Assembly (NCBI GenBank): GCA_026981645.1
Contig: JALSII010000044.1
Location: 1 to 64,000 of the forward strand
Direction: 5' to 3'
Length of the DNA: 64,000 nucleotides
From: Hyphomicrobiales bacterium
Lineage (GTDB): Bacteria; Pseudomonadota; Alphaproteobacteria; Rhizobiales; Devosiaceae
The first letter of the stretch is position 1. Each line of letters opens with the position of its first letter. Below the pieces are notes generated by a model. The model was not told the origin of the DNA. It worked only from the letters and a program-made list of their open reading frames with translations, and made no database searches. The position numbers were made by a program, and so were the translations under genes. Of the stretch, positions 1 through 8,619 are shown piece by piece.

Positions 1-90
1 CATCCCTCCCCGCAAGGGGGAGGGAAGATAGCAATGCGCAGACCGACCGTTCCCCTCTCCCTTGCGGGAAGGAGTCAGGGGAGGGGGTAT
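1..90. repeat. Two G/C-rich hairpin repeats downstream of cobW
   Basis: Seen: positions 4-24 read CCCTCCCC-GCAA-GGGGGAGGG, a nearly perfect hairpin. Positions 53-90 hold a related, longer element, C-rich on the left and G-rich on the right, around TTGC. Both lie just past the cobW stop codon. Inference: they are copies of a dispersed palindromic repeat of the kind common between genes in Rhizobiales and could also end or stabilise the cobW transcript. There is no T-run typical of an intrinsic terminator. Confidence 0.5.
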
Positions 91-111
91 GCAAAAACCA
101 GTTCCCCTCCA

Positions 112-1161
112 TCAGCCCGACCCGATGTGGCTCAGGCCGGCCTCAATCGCTTTTCTGTCGAGTGGGCTCTGGCCGATGACGACCAGCGTGGTCTCCCGGG
201 CCTCATCTGCTTCCCATTCCCGGTCAAACCAGGTGTTGATACGCGGACCAACGGCCTGAATGGCCAGCCGGGCCGACGCGCCCTCAATGGCAGCAAACCC
301 TTTCAGGCGCAGGATGTCGTGTTTGACGATCGTTTGTTGAATGCTTTCGAGCAGTGCTTCGCGGCTGGCGGTTGGAGGCAAATCAAGAGAAAAACTGTCA
401 AAATCATCATGCTCATGGGATTCGCCTTCATGCTCCAGCTCATGGTGGCTTTCACGCCCGGCCAGATTATCTTCGGAAGCCAGACCAAGACCGAGCAACA
501 CTGCCATATCGACAACACCGTTGGCCGCTTTTACCGTTCGGGTCCCGGCGCGCAAATGACGGGCGAGCTGATTTTCAATCCCCGCCAGTTCCTGTGCACT
601 GACAAGGTCGGTTTTATTGACCACCACAATATCGGCGCAGACCAGCTGGTCCTCGAACAATTCACCCAGAGGGGTCTCATGGTCGAGCATCTCGTCGGCC
701 TGCCGCTGCCGATCAACGGCTGCCTCACTGGCGGCAAAACGCCCCTCGCTTAACGCCGCCGCATCAACCAGGGTGACAATGCCGTCAATGGTGACCTCGC
801 TTTTGATTTGAGGCCAGTTAAAGGCGCGCACCAGGGGCTGGGGCAGGGCCAGCCCGCTTGTTTCAATGATGATGTGGTCGGGCCGGGGGTCGCGAGCCAG
901 CAGGGCCTGCATGGTGGGGATGAATTCGTCAGCCACGGTGCAGCAAATGCAGCCATTGGCCAATTCGATCATATCCTCATCGGCGCAATTATCGTCCCCG
1001 CAGCCCTTGAGCACTTCACGATCAACACCCACATCGCCAAATTCATTGATGATGAGGGCAATGCGCCGACCATTGGCGTTGGCCAGTACATGGCGCACCA
1101 GCGTGGTTTTTCCGGCTCCCAGAAAGCCGGTAATAATTGTTACGGGGACTTTGTTGGCCAT
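112..1161 (-). CDS. cobW: CobW-type G3E-family GTPase (metallochaperone)
   Basis: 349 aa. G3E P-loop GTPase of the CobW/COG0523 family, thought to deliver metal, here cobalt for the corrin ring. Seen: Walker A GFLGAGKTT at residues 12-20, the family metal-binding motif CICC at 71-74, the guanine-specificity motif NKTD at 182-185, a His/Glu-rich linker at about 239-251 that could bind metal, and a C-terminal CobW_C region with WFDREWEAD. It is the last gene of a leftward operon headed by a cobalamin riboswitch and cbtB-cbtA, so a cobalt/B12 role is favoured. The adjacent zinc operon leaves a zinc chaperone of the same superfamily as the main alternative. The start is ATG at 1161, 21 bp after the upstream permease gene. 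Confidence 0.85.
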   Translation of the reverse strand: MANKVPVTIITGFLGAGKTTLVRHVLANANGRRIALIINEFGDVGVDREVLKGCGDDNCADEDMIELANGCICCTVADEFIPTMQALLARDPRPDHIIIETSGLALPQPLVRAFNWPQIKSEVTIDGIVTLVDAAALSEGRFAASEAAVDRQRQADEMLDHETPLGELFEDQLVCADIVVVNKTDLVSAQELAGIENQLARHLRAGTRTVKAANGVVDMAVLLGLGLASEDNLAGRESHHELEHEGESHEHDDFDSFSLDLPPTASREALLESIQQTIVKHDILRLKGFAAIEGASARLAIQAVGPRINTWFDREWEADEARETTLVVIGQSPLDRKAIEAGLSHIGSG

Positions 1162-1182
1162 TTTGGCTCCGTATTGTTGGAT

Positions 1183-1836
1183 TCAACGAATTTTCAGTGT
1201 CCTGATCATGGTCAGACTGCCCAGGATGTCCTTGCCTGAAAAACGACGTGCCAAACGTAGCGCGTAATAAGTAAATGCGGGCTCCAGGAACACTAACGGC
1301 ACATAGGCAATGGCAAACATAGCCCAGTTGAGAAAGGGCGTTGGTTCACTGCCAAGTGAAAGCCAGAAACCAACCATGGCAATAACGCCAGCATAATAAA
1401 TCGCATCAAAGCGCACGATCGTCGCCCATTTGATTTCTGTCTGACCCTGCGAGGAAAAAAATCTGCGACCCAGTATAGCGTGCGCTGCAATGAGGGGGAG
1501 GCCCAAAGAAAGGATGTTCACCCCAAGGTGCAGCATGTCAGCGGGTTCAAAAAGCATAGCCTGAAGCAGCAAACCAAGGGCAAAACCAAAAAGTGCAGGT
1601 AAAAATCCAAACAACAGATAAACTGCGGAAGCCCCAATGAAATGCAATTCTGAAGCCCCGACAGGCATATGAAATGCCTGCATGAAGCCGGAGAAAAACA
1701 CTGCCGCCAGACCGGTTTTAATCAGCAGGCCAGGCTTTTTGACAAACGAAAGCGCATGGGCACTCAATGCTACCGCTGCGCCCGTATTGGCAGCGGTTAG
1801 TTTGGCGGCATTGAGAATACCAAGTTCAATATGCAT
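1183..1836 (-). CDS. CbiM-like energy-coupling-factor substrate-binding permease
   Basis: 217 aa, about six hydrophobic segments. It resembles CbiM, the membrane substrate-binding (S) component of Co2+ ECF importers. Seen: the N-terminus begins Met-His as in CbiM, where the amino terminus and His2 take part in metal binding. A second His-containing stretch, HMPVGASELHFIGA, is followed by long hydrophobic helices. It lies 12 bp after cbtA and 21 bp before cobW in the riboswitch operon. No CbiN, CbiQ or CbiO is encoded in the window. Known: solitary CbiMN-type S units can mediate some metal uptake without their ATPase module. Inference: it acts alone, with CbtAB, or with an ECF module encoded elsewhere. 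Confidence 0.7.
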   Translation of the reverse strand: MHIELGILNAAKLTAANTGAAVALSAHALSFVKKPGLLIKTGLAAVFFSGFMQAFHMPVGASELHFIGASAVYLLFGFLPALFGFALGLLLQAMLFEPADMLHLGVNILSLGLPLIAAHAILGRRFFSSQGQTEIKWATIVRFDAIYYAGVIAMVGFWLSLGSEPTPFLNWAMFAIAYVPLVFLEPAFTYYALRLARRFSGKDILGSLTMIRTLKIR

Positions 1837-1848
1837 GGTGAAAACTCC

Positions 1849-2559
1849 CTATTTCAGACTGTTACGATTTTTCCATCCATAAATGGCAGTAAGCATCAGC
1901 CAGAACGCCAAAGAGGAAAACAGCGTGTTGGCAGCATAGGCTGTGGCCAGCCGCGCGGGCACGTCCGAGGGTATTGCAGGGGGCTGAGGCGCGCCGACAA
2001 TGTGAGGTGCCAGCAGCAAAGCAAGGGCGATGACGGCTCCCGCAGGGTTGCCCAGCTTTGCAAAAATCAAGACAGCCGCGCCGGTGGCAAGTGCTGTGCT
2101 TACCCACCAGGCCTGACGTGCCTCAAGGGCGGCACCGGCCATGCCAGGCAGATCAGGGGGCAGGCCAATGGCCGGCATCAGGGAAAAGGCAAGAAAACCG
2201 CTGAGCCCCCAGGCCAGCGCATTCTTAGGGGTGATTTCAATGGCTGAAAATACCGAAACCGCGCTGATGAGCAACGCAAAACCAAGGCCGGCAAGCGTGG
2301 TGGCCAGTATTGTGTAGAATGTGCGTTCAAGCCCGTCGGCGGGCGACCAGGGGTTCATGCCGTCGGGCATTTCATGCAGATGGGGCGCAACCGGGGCCGC
2401 ATCCTGCTCATGATCAATTGCATGGGCTTCGCTTATTTCATAACGCTCCGCCTCGAGAATGAGCGGGACCACCCGCCATTGCTGAATTGCCGAAGTCATA
2501 AACCCGGCCACGGTACCGGCAAGCACCGCAGCGAAAAAAATTCGCCGGAACATTTCCAT
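1849..2559 (-). CDS. cbtA: CbtA family cobalt transporter subunit
   Basis: 236 aa integral membrane protein of the CbtA family, predicted from B12-riboswitch regulons to take up cobalt. Seen: an N-terminal helix (FRRIFFAAVLAGTVAGFMTS), a metal-rich periplasmic segment with several His, Asp and Glu residues (AHAIDHEQDA, PHLHEMPDGMNPW), then four or more membrane segments. The start is set at ATG 2559, preceded by GGGAAA; the longer open frame has no better signal. It follows cbtB by 90 bp in the same transcript. Function is inferred from the family and the riboswitch, not shown by a known catalytic residue. Confidence 0.8.
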   Translation of the reverse strand: MEMFRRIFFAAVLAGTVAGFMTSAIQQWRVVPLILEAERYEISEAHAIDHEQDAAPVAPHLHEMPDGMNPWSPADGLERTFYTILATTLAGLGFALLISAVSVFSAIEITPKNALAWGLSGFLAFSLMPAIGLPPDLPGMAGAALEARQAWWVSTALATGAAVLIFAKLGNPAGAVIALALLLAPHIVGAPQPPAIPSDVPARLATAYAANTLFSSLAFWLMLTAIYGWKNRNSLK

Positions 2560-2649
2560 TTTCAATTTCCCGTCTTGCGGGCAGACCCAAGGCAAGAGTT
2601 GCGCGGGCGTCCGCTGGATTTTGCAAAAATCAGGTGTAACTCAAAAGCC

Positions 2650-2823
2650 CTAGTGGCAAGGGAAACCAATGGCGTGGCGCGTGTCATGGGCACCGTTGTG
2701 CACGGCCATGTTTTGCGCAAAGCCGGTACCCGCAATCAGGAAAACCCCGATTAGCAGAGCCAGTGAACCGGCGATAATCCTTTGAGAAATGGAGAAAGAT
2801 TGGACTTGTGTTGCAGTATTCAT
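2650..2823 (-). CDS. cbtB: CbtB family small cobalt transporter subunit
   Basis: 57 aa with a single membrane helix at about residues 14-37 and the diagnostic C-terminal metal-binding tail HNGAHDTRHAIGFPCH. CbtB is the partner of CbtA in predicted cobalt uptake. Start chosen at ATG 2823, just downstream of the riboswitch; the longer frame reaching 2979 runs through the aptamer and is not coding. It is the first gene of the riboswitch-controlled operon. Confidence 0.85.
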   Translation of the reverse strand: MNTATQVQSFSISQRIIAGSLALLIGVFLIAGTGFAQNMAVHNGAHDTRHAIGFPCH

Positions 2824-2877
2824 GAGTGTCAGCACCCTCCGTGTGACGATTTGAAAAGGCGGTGCAAAATGCACCTG

Positions 2878-3056
2878 GTTACCGGCGGGCAGGTCTCCTG
2901 GCTTATGATGTCTTTGGCGCCTTTCCCGCCTTCCCGGCCCTTTGAGAGGCCAGTGGCATATTTGAGAAAGACTCATCACTCACAGTTGCGGGGGCAGCCA
3001 CGGATTTGGTCCCTGATGGGTACGCCGTACCGTGTTCCCTATTAAGCCCCTTGACC
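2878..3056 (-). promoter_or_regulatory. Cobalamin (adenosylcobalamin) riboswitch
   Basis: Read on the minus strand, the element begins with a stretch equivalent to TAATAGGGAACACGGT (about 3034-3049), the conserved 5' part of the cobalamin aptamer. It ends with the B12 box AAGCCAGGAGACCTGCC (2889-2905). It precedes cbtB by about 60 nt. Known: such elements repress cobalt uptake and B12 genes when adenosylcobalamin is plentiful. The outer boundaries are approximate. Confidence 0.92.
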
Positions 3057-3159
3057 GAATCTGGCTAAGGGCGCCAACCAGTTCGAAGGTGGCATGGACA
3101 CAGGGCCATTGGCAAGGGCAGAAAATGCGGGCATGTGCTGAAACTATCTTTTCATTTCT

Positions 3160-3177
3160 GTTATGTTATTTTATAAC
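3160..3177. promoter_or_regulatory. Putative Zur box
   Basis: Seen: GTTATGTTATTTTATAAC, with perfect 5-bp arms GTTAT/ATAAC and an A/T-rich centre. It resembles alphaproteobacterial Zur sites. It lies about 80 bp before the preferred znuC start, in the region shared with the divergent cobalt operon. Inference: Zur encoded by the third gene of the operon represses znuCB-zur here when zinc is sufficient. Confidence 0.6.
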
Positions 3178-3257
3178 GGACTCAATTGGATGACCTGAGC
3201 ATAGCGGACAGATTGGAAAATCTGAATGACCAGCACCAACGTCACAAGGAAGAAAAA

Positions 3258-4019
3258 TTGAGCAACAACACGGACCAAACGCTGGTTTCAATGCACAAGG
3301 CCGGTGTGTGCAAGGGGAAAAGATGGCTGGTCAGAGATGTGGACCTGAACATCGAACGGGGTGAAATCGTTACCCTCATCGGACCCAATGGTTCAGGAAA
3401 AACCACCGTCACCAGGCTGGCAACGGGTGTTTTGAAACCCACTTCGGGCAAGGTTGCACGCATTGCAAAGTTGAAAATCGGCCATGTCCCCCAGAGGCTG
3501 AATATTGGCTGGGCCCTGCCGCTCAACGTGGCTCGCCTGATGACTCTTACCGGGCATCACAGCCGAAATGATATTATCAAACAACTGGAGCAGGTGGGCG
3601 CAAGCCACCTCATGCATGCGGCGGTGCAGGAACTTTCAGGCGGAGAGTTCCAGCGGGTGTTGCTGGCGCGTGCCATGATCCGCATGCCTGACCTGCTGGT
3701 ACTGGATGAGCCGGTGCAGGGAGTGGATTTTGCCAGCCAGTTGGCGCTTTACCGCCTGATCTCTGATATTCGCGCACGCACCAATTGCGCAATTTTACTG
3801 GTCTCCCATGATCTGCATGTGGTGATGGCGGAAACAGACCGCGTTGTCTGCCTGAATGGACATGTATGCTGCAGCGGATCTCCTGAGCATGTGGCGGGCA
3901 GTTCCGAATATCTGGAACTGTTTGGCGAGCAGGCACGACAGAGGCTGGCAATTTATCAACACCATCACGACCACACACACGATTCTGCCCCCCAACCCGG
4001 AGACAAACATGTCCGATAA
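3258..4019 (+). CDS. znuC: Zinc ABC transporter ATP-binding protein ZnuC
   Basis: 253 aa from a TTG start at 3258, chosen because AAGGAAG lies 5 nt upstream and the protein then begins like other ZnuC proteins; an ATG at 3186 in the same frame has no ribosome site. ATPase of the high-affinity Zn2+ importer at the inner face of the membrane. Seen: Walker A GPNGSGKTT, signature LSGGEFQRVLLARA, Walker B LLVLDEP, H-loop LLVSHD, and a His-rich C-terminus (YQHHHDHTHD) typical of ZnuC. It overlaps znuB by 11 bp. A Zur-like palindrome precedes it. The usual partner znuA is not in the window. Confidence 0.88.
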   Translation: MSNNTDQTLVSMHKAGVCKGKRWLVRDVDLNIERGEIVTLIGPNGSGKTTVTRLATGVLKPTSGKVARIAKLKIGHVPQRLNIGWALPLNVARLMTLTGHHSRNDIIKQLEQVGASHLMHAAVQELSGGEFQRVLLARAMIRMPDLLVLDEPVQGVDFASQLALYRLISDIRARTNCAILLVSHDLHVVMAETDRVVCLNGHVCCSGSPEHVAGSSEYLELFGEQARQRLAIYQHHHDHTHDSAPQPGDKHVR

Positions 4020-4839
4020 TTCCCTTTTTCTGGCGTTGCTCGGCGGGGTCGGGCTGGCACTGGTGGCCGGTCCGCTGGGATGTTTCGTGATCTGGCGGCG
4101 CATGGCCTATTTTGGCGATACGATGGCCCATTCCGCGTTGCTCGGGGTCGCCCTTTCGGTACTTTTTGGCATACATATGGCTCTGGGTGTGTTTGGCGTA
4201 GCTATACTGATTGCTATTGCGCTGGTGATTCTGCAGCGAGGTGAAACTCTTTCAGCAGATGCCATTCTGGGTGTTCTCTCGCACTCCACACTGGCACTGG
4301 GGCTGGTGTTGGTGGCCCTTGTTCCGCAATTGAATATTGACCTCGAGCAATTCCTGTTTGGCAATATTCGCGGGGTCGGCACAATGGACATTGTCGTCAT
4401 CTATCTGGGGGCGGCAGGAATTGGGGGCGTGCTCTTCCGGTACTGGCGCACGCTGTTGGCCGCGACCGTTAACCGGGAACTGGCTGAAGCCGAAGGGTTG
4501 AAACCCGCATGGGGCAACCTCGTTCTGATGTTGCTGGTGGCAACCAGCGTTGCCATCGCCATGAAACTTGTTGGGATATTACTGATCACTTCACTATTAA
4601 TTATCCCGGCGGCAACAGCGCGACGACTTGCCGTCTCCCCCGAACAGATGGCATTTTTTGCCACCATCATCGGTGTGCTTGCGGTCAGTGGCGGCCTGTC
4701 CGGCGCCTCGGTGTGGGGAACACCCGCCGGCGCTTCGATTGTGGTCGCTGCCCTGAGCTTGTTTTTGCTTTCGTTTCTGGTGCCAACACAAAATCTCACA
4801 GACAGCTGGAAAGATGCACAAGGGGAGAAAACACAATGA
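4009..4839 (+). CDS. znuB: Zinc ABC transporter permease ZnuB
   Basis: 276 aa, seven to eight hydrophobic segments, ABC-3 family. Forms the Zn2+ channel in the inner membrane with ZnuC. Seen: the family N-terminal pattern GPLGCFVIWRRMAYFGDTMAH followed by SALLGVALS, and the conserved cytoplasmic loop with DAILGVLSH. The start at ATG 4009 lies inside the end of znuC, which suggests translational coupling, and the stop overlaps the zur start as ATGA. The longer upstream frame is just znuC sequence read out of frame. Confidence 0.9.
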   Translation: MSDNSLFLALLGGVGLALVAGPLGCFVIWRRMAYFGDTMAHSALLGVALSVLFGIHMALGVFGVAILIAIALVILQRGETLSADAILGVLSHSTLALGLVLVALVPQLNIDLEQFLFGNIRGVGTMDIVVIYLGAAGIGGVLFRYWRTLLAATVNRELAEAEGLKPAWGNLVLMLLVATSVAIAMKLVGILLITSLLIIPAATARRLAVSPEQMAFFATIIGVLAVSGGLSGASVWGTPAGASIVVAALSLFLLSFLVPTQNLTDSWKDAQGEKTQ

Positions 4840-5237
4840 GCTCGCAAAAAATGCTTACCCGTAACCAGTTTCTGGTTCTTGACGTGCTTAAAGAGGGCGA
4901 AAAACCATTGAGCGCCTATGATATTCTGGACCGGCTAAGGGGCGAAGGCTTAAGGGCGCCCCTGCAAATTTACCGTGCCTTGAGTGCCCTGATTGGTCGG
5001 GGACACGCGCACCGGCTGGAAAGTCTGAATGCGTTTGTTGCCTGCGCCGGGAAGGAGTGTCACAAAAGCGGGTTGGCGGCGTTTGCCATTTGCGAAGCCT
5101 GCGGGCAAGCAAACGAGTTTTCCGACTTCGTTCTGCGCCAGCGGCTCGAAGGCTGGGCTGAGCGTGAGGGGTTTCGGACTTCCCATTCGGTGGTGGAAAT
5201 GCACGGCACTTGTGGTGCCTGCGTTATAAGGAGTTAA
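4836..5237 (+). CDS. zur: Fur-family zinc uptake regulator Zur
   Basis: 133 aa. Winged-helix regulator of the Fur family. Seen: an N-terminal DNA-binding domain (residues 1-75, containing LRAPLQIYRALSAL) and a C-terminal dimer/metal domain with two CxxC pairs (CEAC and CGAC) that bind structural zinc. The ATG at 4836 overlaps the znuB stop (ATGA). Being third in znuCB-zur, it is likely to control its own transcription through the box at 3160-3177. Fur itself is less likely given the neighbours. Confidence 0.85.
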   Translation: MSSQKMLTRNQFLVLDVLKEGEKPLSAYDILDRLRGEGLRAPLQIYRALSALIGRGHAHRLESLNAFVACAGKECHKSGLAAFAICEACGQANEFSDFVLRQRLEGWAEREGFRTSHSVVEMHGTCGACVIRS

Positions 5238-5420
5238 ACACTGAAAAAGCGCACTTACTCACGCAAACAATTGAAAAAGAACCTTAATTTTTCTGCCCTC
5301 ATTGCCAGCCGGGCCATTTTGGGGCAAAGTCAGGCTTGGCCGGACTGGTTGTGCGCCGGGTCTTGAATCTGATGGCACCAAGACCAATGTGCAAGCGCCG
5401 GGCTTTGGGGGGAGTTGACG

Positions 5421-6521
5421 ATGAGCGCGGTGGTGCCGGTTGTTCTATGCGGCGGGGAGGGTGCGCGTCTGTGGCCGGTATCCAGCGCTGACAGGCCCAA
5501 GATATTTCTGGAAATGCCGGATGGGCGAACACTGATGAAGCACGCCCTGGAGCGGGCCAGTCATTTTGCTTCCAAGAGTTTTGTCCTTGCGGTCACCAAT
5601 GAGGCCTACGCCTTCCGGGTGCGCGAACAGTTTCTTTCAAGCACCTCGGCGGGTCTTGAAATTGGTACAATAATGGAGCCAGTACCAAGAAACACCGCTC
5701 CGGCCATAGCCTCTGCTGCCCGGTTTGTTGCACAAAAGTTCGGGTGCGGGACTATTATGCTGTGTTTGCCTGCCGACCATATAACAAAATACGAACCCGG
5801 TTTCAGAACCGCCGTTACCGCAAGCATAAAGGCGGCAGAAACGGGGAAAATAGTTCTGGTTGGCCTGCCCCCGACCTCCCCCAATCCCTCTTTCGGTTAC
5901 ATAATGGCTGACGGGGAAAGTGTGGCGCGATTCGTTGAAAAACCTACGGTGGACGCGGCAAAAACCTATCTGAAATCGCCGCAATATTTGTGGAACTCGG
6001 GCATGGTAATTGCCAGTGCCAAGGCGTTGCTGGATGCTTTGGCGCTGCACGCCCCTCATACTCTTGAGGTGACAGATACATCCCTGCAATCCGCCGAAAG
6101 CATCATGATTGATGGTCTTGAGCATCTGAGCCTGCCTCTGAGCACTTATGAAACCTGCCAGAATATTTCCTTTGACCATGCAGTGCTGGAGCGGATGGAC
6201 AATCTGCGCGTTATTCGCGCGGAGTTTGAGTGGAAAGACATAGGGTCCTGGGAGAGTTTTGGGGCACTGAGCCCGGCGGACGCACAGGGCAATCATGTGG
6301 CAGGCGGAGCGATTTTGATAGACACAAAAAACTCCATCATCCATGCTCAAAGCCGCACGGTTGGCGTTGCCGGACTCAAAAATGTGATTGTCGTTGAAAC
6401 CGGCGATGCGGTACTGGTGGCATGCCGGGGAAATGCGGAGCATATCCGAAACCTGTTTGAAGCCGTAAAACACGGGGACGGCCAAAAGACAGACGCCCTG
6501 CGTATGCGGGAGGAAAAATAA
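5421..6521 (+). CDS. Mannose-1-phosphate guanylyltransferase (ManC/RfbM-like)
   Basis: 366 aa. Makes GDP-mannose from mannose-1-phosphate and GTP. Seen: the nucleotidyltransferase signature LCGGEGARLWPVSSADRPK at residues 8-26, and the later motifs FVEKP and WNSGM, and IGSWESFG. The length fits the short, single-domain enzyme; the isomerase domain of bifunctional ManC proteins is missing. The start is ATG 5421 behind GGGGGGAG. It is followed 50 bp later by fdsG on the same strand, an unusual neighbour, so it could share a transcript with formate dehydrogenase. Confidence 0.82.
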   Translation: MSAVVPVVLCGGEGARLWPVSSADRPKIFLEMPDGRTLMKHALERASHFASKSFVLAVTNEAYAFRVREQFLSSTSAGLEIGTIMEPVPRNTAPAIASAARFVAQKFGCGTIMLCLPADHITKYEPGFRTAVTASIKAAETGKIVLVGLPPTSPNPSFGYIMADGESVARFVEKPTVDAAKTYLKSPQYLWNSGMVIASAKALLDALALHAPHTLEVTDTSLQSAESIMIDGLEHLSLPLSTYETCQNISFDHAVLERMDNLRVIRAEFEWKDIGSWESFGALSPADAQGNHVAGGAILIDTKNSIIHAQSRTVGVAGLKNVIVVETGDAVLVACRGNAEHIRNLFEAVKHGDGQKTDALRMREEK

Positions 6522-6571
6522 AACATGGCCAAAGGTTCGTTGGCGTTTTCATAAAGGCAAAGGCCGGTGGA

Positions 6572-7039
6572 GTGAAAAAACCAGTATCAACCAGCAGTTC
6601 TCAAACCAAGCGGGCGCAAATTCTGCGGATTTGCCAGCGCTACGACAATCTCGCATCGGCCCTGATTGAGGTTTTGCACGATGTGCAGGAGGCTTACGGG
6701 TTTATCTCTGAGGCGACGCAGAGGGAGATTGCCGGAGCGCTCAACATCACAAGGGCCGAAGTGCACGGGGTTATCAGTTTTTATGATGATTTCCGCACCG
6801 AAGGCGCTCCGGGAACTGTCGTGCGCATCTGCCGGGGCGAAGCGTGCCAGTCCATGGGTGCTCAAGGCCTGTTGGCCGCAACCACAAATGCAGTAAAGGA
6901 CCGCGCGCGCATTAGCGTGGAAGCTGTCTATTGCCTTGGAAATTGCGCTCTGGCGCCGGCAGCCACACTCAATGGGAAGCTGCATGGAAGACTGAAGGGA
7001 CCCCGTCTTTCTTCACTTATTGACGAGGTGACAAAGTGA
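6572..7039 (+). CDS. fdsG: NAD-dependent formate dehydrogenase gamma subunit
   Basis: 155 aa, homologous to NuoE of complex I. Part of the cytoplasmic molybdenum-dependent NAD+-reducing formate dehydrogenase. It carries one [2Fe-2S] cluster that passes electrons toward FMN in FdsB. Seen: thioredoxin-like fold with four Cys in the NuoE pattern (CRGEAC, then CLGNC). The start is GTG 6572. It overlaps fdsB by 4 bp (GTGA), indicating an operon. Confidence 0.92.
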   Translation: MKKPVSTSSSQTKRAQILRICQRYDNLASALIEVLHDVQEAYGFISEATQREIAGALNITRAEVHGVISFYDDFRTEGAPGTVVRICRGEACQSMGAQGLLAATTNAVKDRARISVEAVYCLGNCALAPAATLNGKLHGRLKGPRLSSLIDEVTK

Positions 7040-8619
7040 GGGTGTGGATTTTTATACCCGGCGACAGTGGCGCGGTGTCGGTGGGCGCTGATGAGGTCGC
7101 CGCTCAGGTTGTGGAACTGGCAAAGGCCAGTGACAAAAAAATTGAATTGAAACGCACCGGGTCGCGGGGGCTGTATTGGCTCGAACCACTGGTTGAAGTG
7201 GAAACGCCGGAAGGACGCGTCGCCTACGGCCCGGTCAAACCAGAGGATGCGGGGTCGGTTTTTTCAGCCATGCTGGCGGGTGACACCGGGCACCCGCTTT
7301 GTCTTGGGTTGGTCGAAGACATTGATTTCCTGAAAAAGCAAAACCGGGTGATGTTCGCCCGCGTCGGCACTATCGACCCACTGGACTTGCACGACTATCA
7401 GGCCCATGGCGGGCTGGAGGGGCTTAAAAAGGCTCTGGCGACAAAACCTGCGGATATTGTTGAGGCCGTGGCTGATTCCGGCCTGCGCGGCCGGGGTGGT
7501 GCGGGCTTTCCCGCCGGTATCAAATGGCGCACCGTGGCGGCACAGGAAGCGACGCAAAAATATATCTGCTGCAATGCCGATGAGGGGGACAGCGGCACCT
7601 TTGCCGACCGCATGCTGATGGAGGGCGATCCGTTTTTGCTGCTTGAGGGCATGACTATCGCCGGGCTGGCGGTGGGGGCGGTCCAGGGGCTTATCTATGT
7701 CAGGAGCGAATATCCCGCCGCCACCAAAACCCTGAAAATGGCTATTGATATCATGCGCGATGCCGGATGGCTGGGCGAGAAGGTCGGCGGCTCCAGGCAT
7801 GCGTTCGACATCACCGTACGCCGGGGCGCGGGCTCCTATGTGTGTGGCGAAGAAAGCGCCATGCTCGAAAGCCTTGAAGGCAAACGCGGGGAGGTCAGGG
7901 CCAAGCCGCCCATCCCTGCCATTTCCGGGCTTTTTGGTCAGCCCACACTGGTGCACAATGTCCTGACCCTGGCCAGCGTGCCGATAATTGTCGCCAAAGG
8001 TGCTGATGCATACCAGGCGCTGGGCACCGGGCGCTCGCGGGGCACGCAGGCCTTCCAGTTGGCGGGCAACATAAAACAGGGCGGATTGGTCGAGGTGGCG
8101 TTTGGGCTGACCATTCGCAACCTCATCGAGGATTTTGGTGACGGCACCGCCAGCGGAAAACCCTTCAAGTGCGCGCAGCTTGGCGGACCACTGGGGGCCT
8201 ATGTCAACGAGGATATGCTTGATACTCCCATGGACTATGAGGCGCTGGCCGAAGCCGGGGCCATGCTCGGTCACGGAGGCGTTGTCGTGTTCGACGATGG
8301 TGTTGACATGGCTGAGATGGCCCGTTTCGCCTTTGAGTTCTGCGCCATTGAAAGTTGCGGCAAATGCACCCCGTGCCGCATCGGCTCGGTCAGGGGCCGC
8401 GAATTGATGGAAAAAGTCATTGCAGGCGAAGACCGGCAAGCCTCCATTGCGCTCATCAAAGACCTGTGTGAGGTGATGGAGGAGGGCTCCATGTGTGCTA
8501 TGGGTGGTCTGACGCCCCTGCCCGTCAAATCGGCCATGAAACTGTTCCCACAGGATTTCGGGATTGCTCCGGATGAAACCAAAAAGGGAGGCAAAAATGT
8601 CGTTGCACAAGGAACCTGA
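7036..8619 (+). CDS. fdsB: NAD-dependent formate dehydrogenase beta subunit
   Basis: 527 aa, NuoF-like diaphorase subunit: FMN, NAD+ and a [4Fe-4S] cluster. Seen: an N-terminal thioredoxin-like extension (residues 1-120), the FMN/NAD+ motif GLRGRGGAGFPAGIKW, the motif GAGSYVCGEESAMLESLEG, and the [4Fe-4S] ligand stretch ESCGKCTPCRIG near the C-terminus. The start is GTG 7036 overlapping the fdsG stop. Its end overlaps fdsA by 23 bp. The product receives electrons from FdsA and reduces NAD+. Confidence 0.93.
   Translation: MRVWIFIPGDSGAVSVGADEVAAQVVELAKASDKKIELKRTGSRGLYWLEPLVEVETPEGRVAYGPVKPEDAGSVFSAMLAGDTGHPLCLGLVEDIDFLKKQNRVMFARVGTIDPLDLHDYQAHGGLEGLKKALATKPADIVEAVADSGLRGRGGAGFPAGIKWRTVAAQEATQKYICCNADEGDSGTFADRMLMEGDPFLLLEGMTIAGLAVGAVQGLIYVRSEYPAATKTLKMAIDIMRDAGWLGEKVGGSRHAFDITVRRGAGSYVCGEESAMLESLEGKRGEVRAKPPIPAISGLFGQPTLVHNVLTLASVPIIVAKGADAYQALGTGRSRGTQAFQLAGNIKQGGLVEVAFGLTIRNLIEDFGDGTASGKPFKCAQLGGPLGAYVNEDMLDTPMDYEALAEAGAMLGHGGVVVFDDGVDMAEMARFAFEFCAIESCGKCTPCRIGSVRGRELMEKVIAGEDRQASIALIKDLCEVMEEGSMCAMGGLTPLPVKSAMKLFPQDFGIAPDETKKGGKNVVAQGT

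Noticed and set aside
2650-2979. Longer 109-aa version of CbtB
   Set aside because: The added N-terminus is translated riboswitch sequence; the family match starts at 2823.
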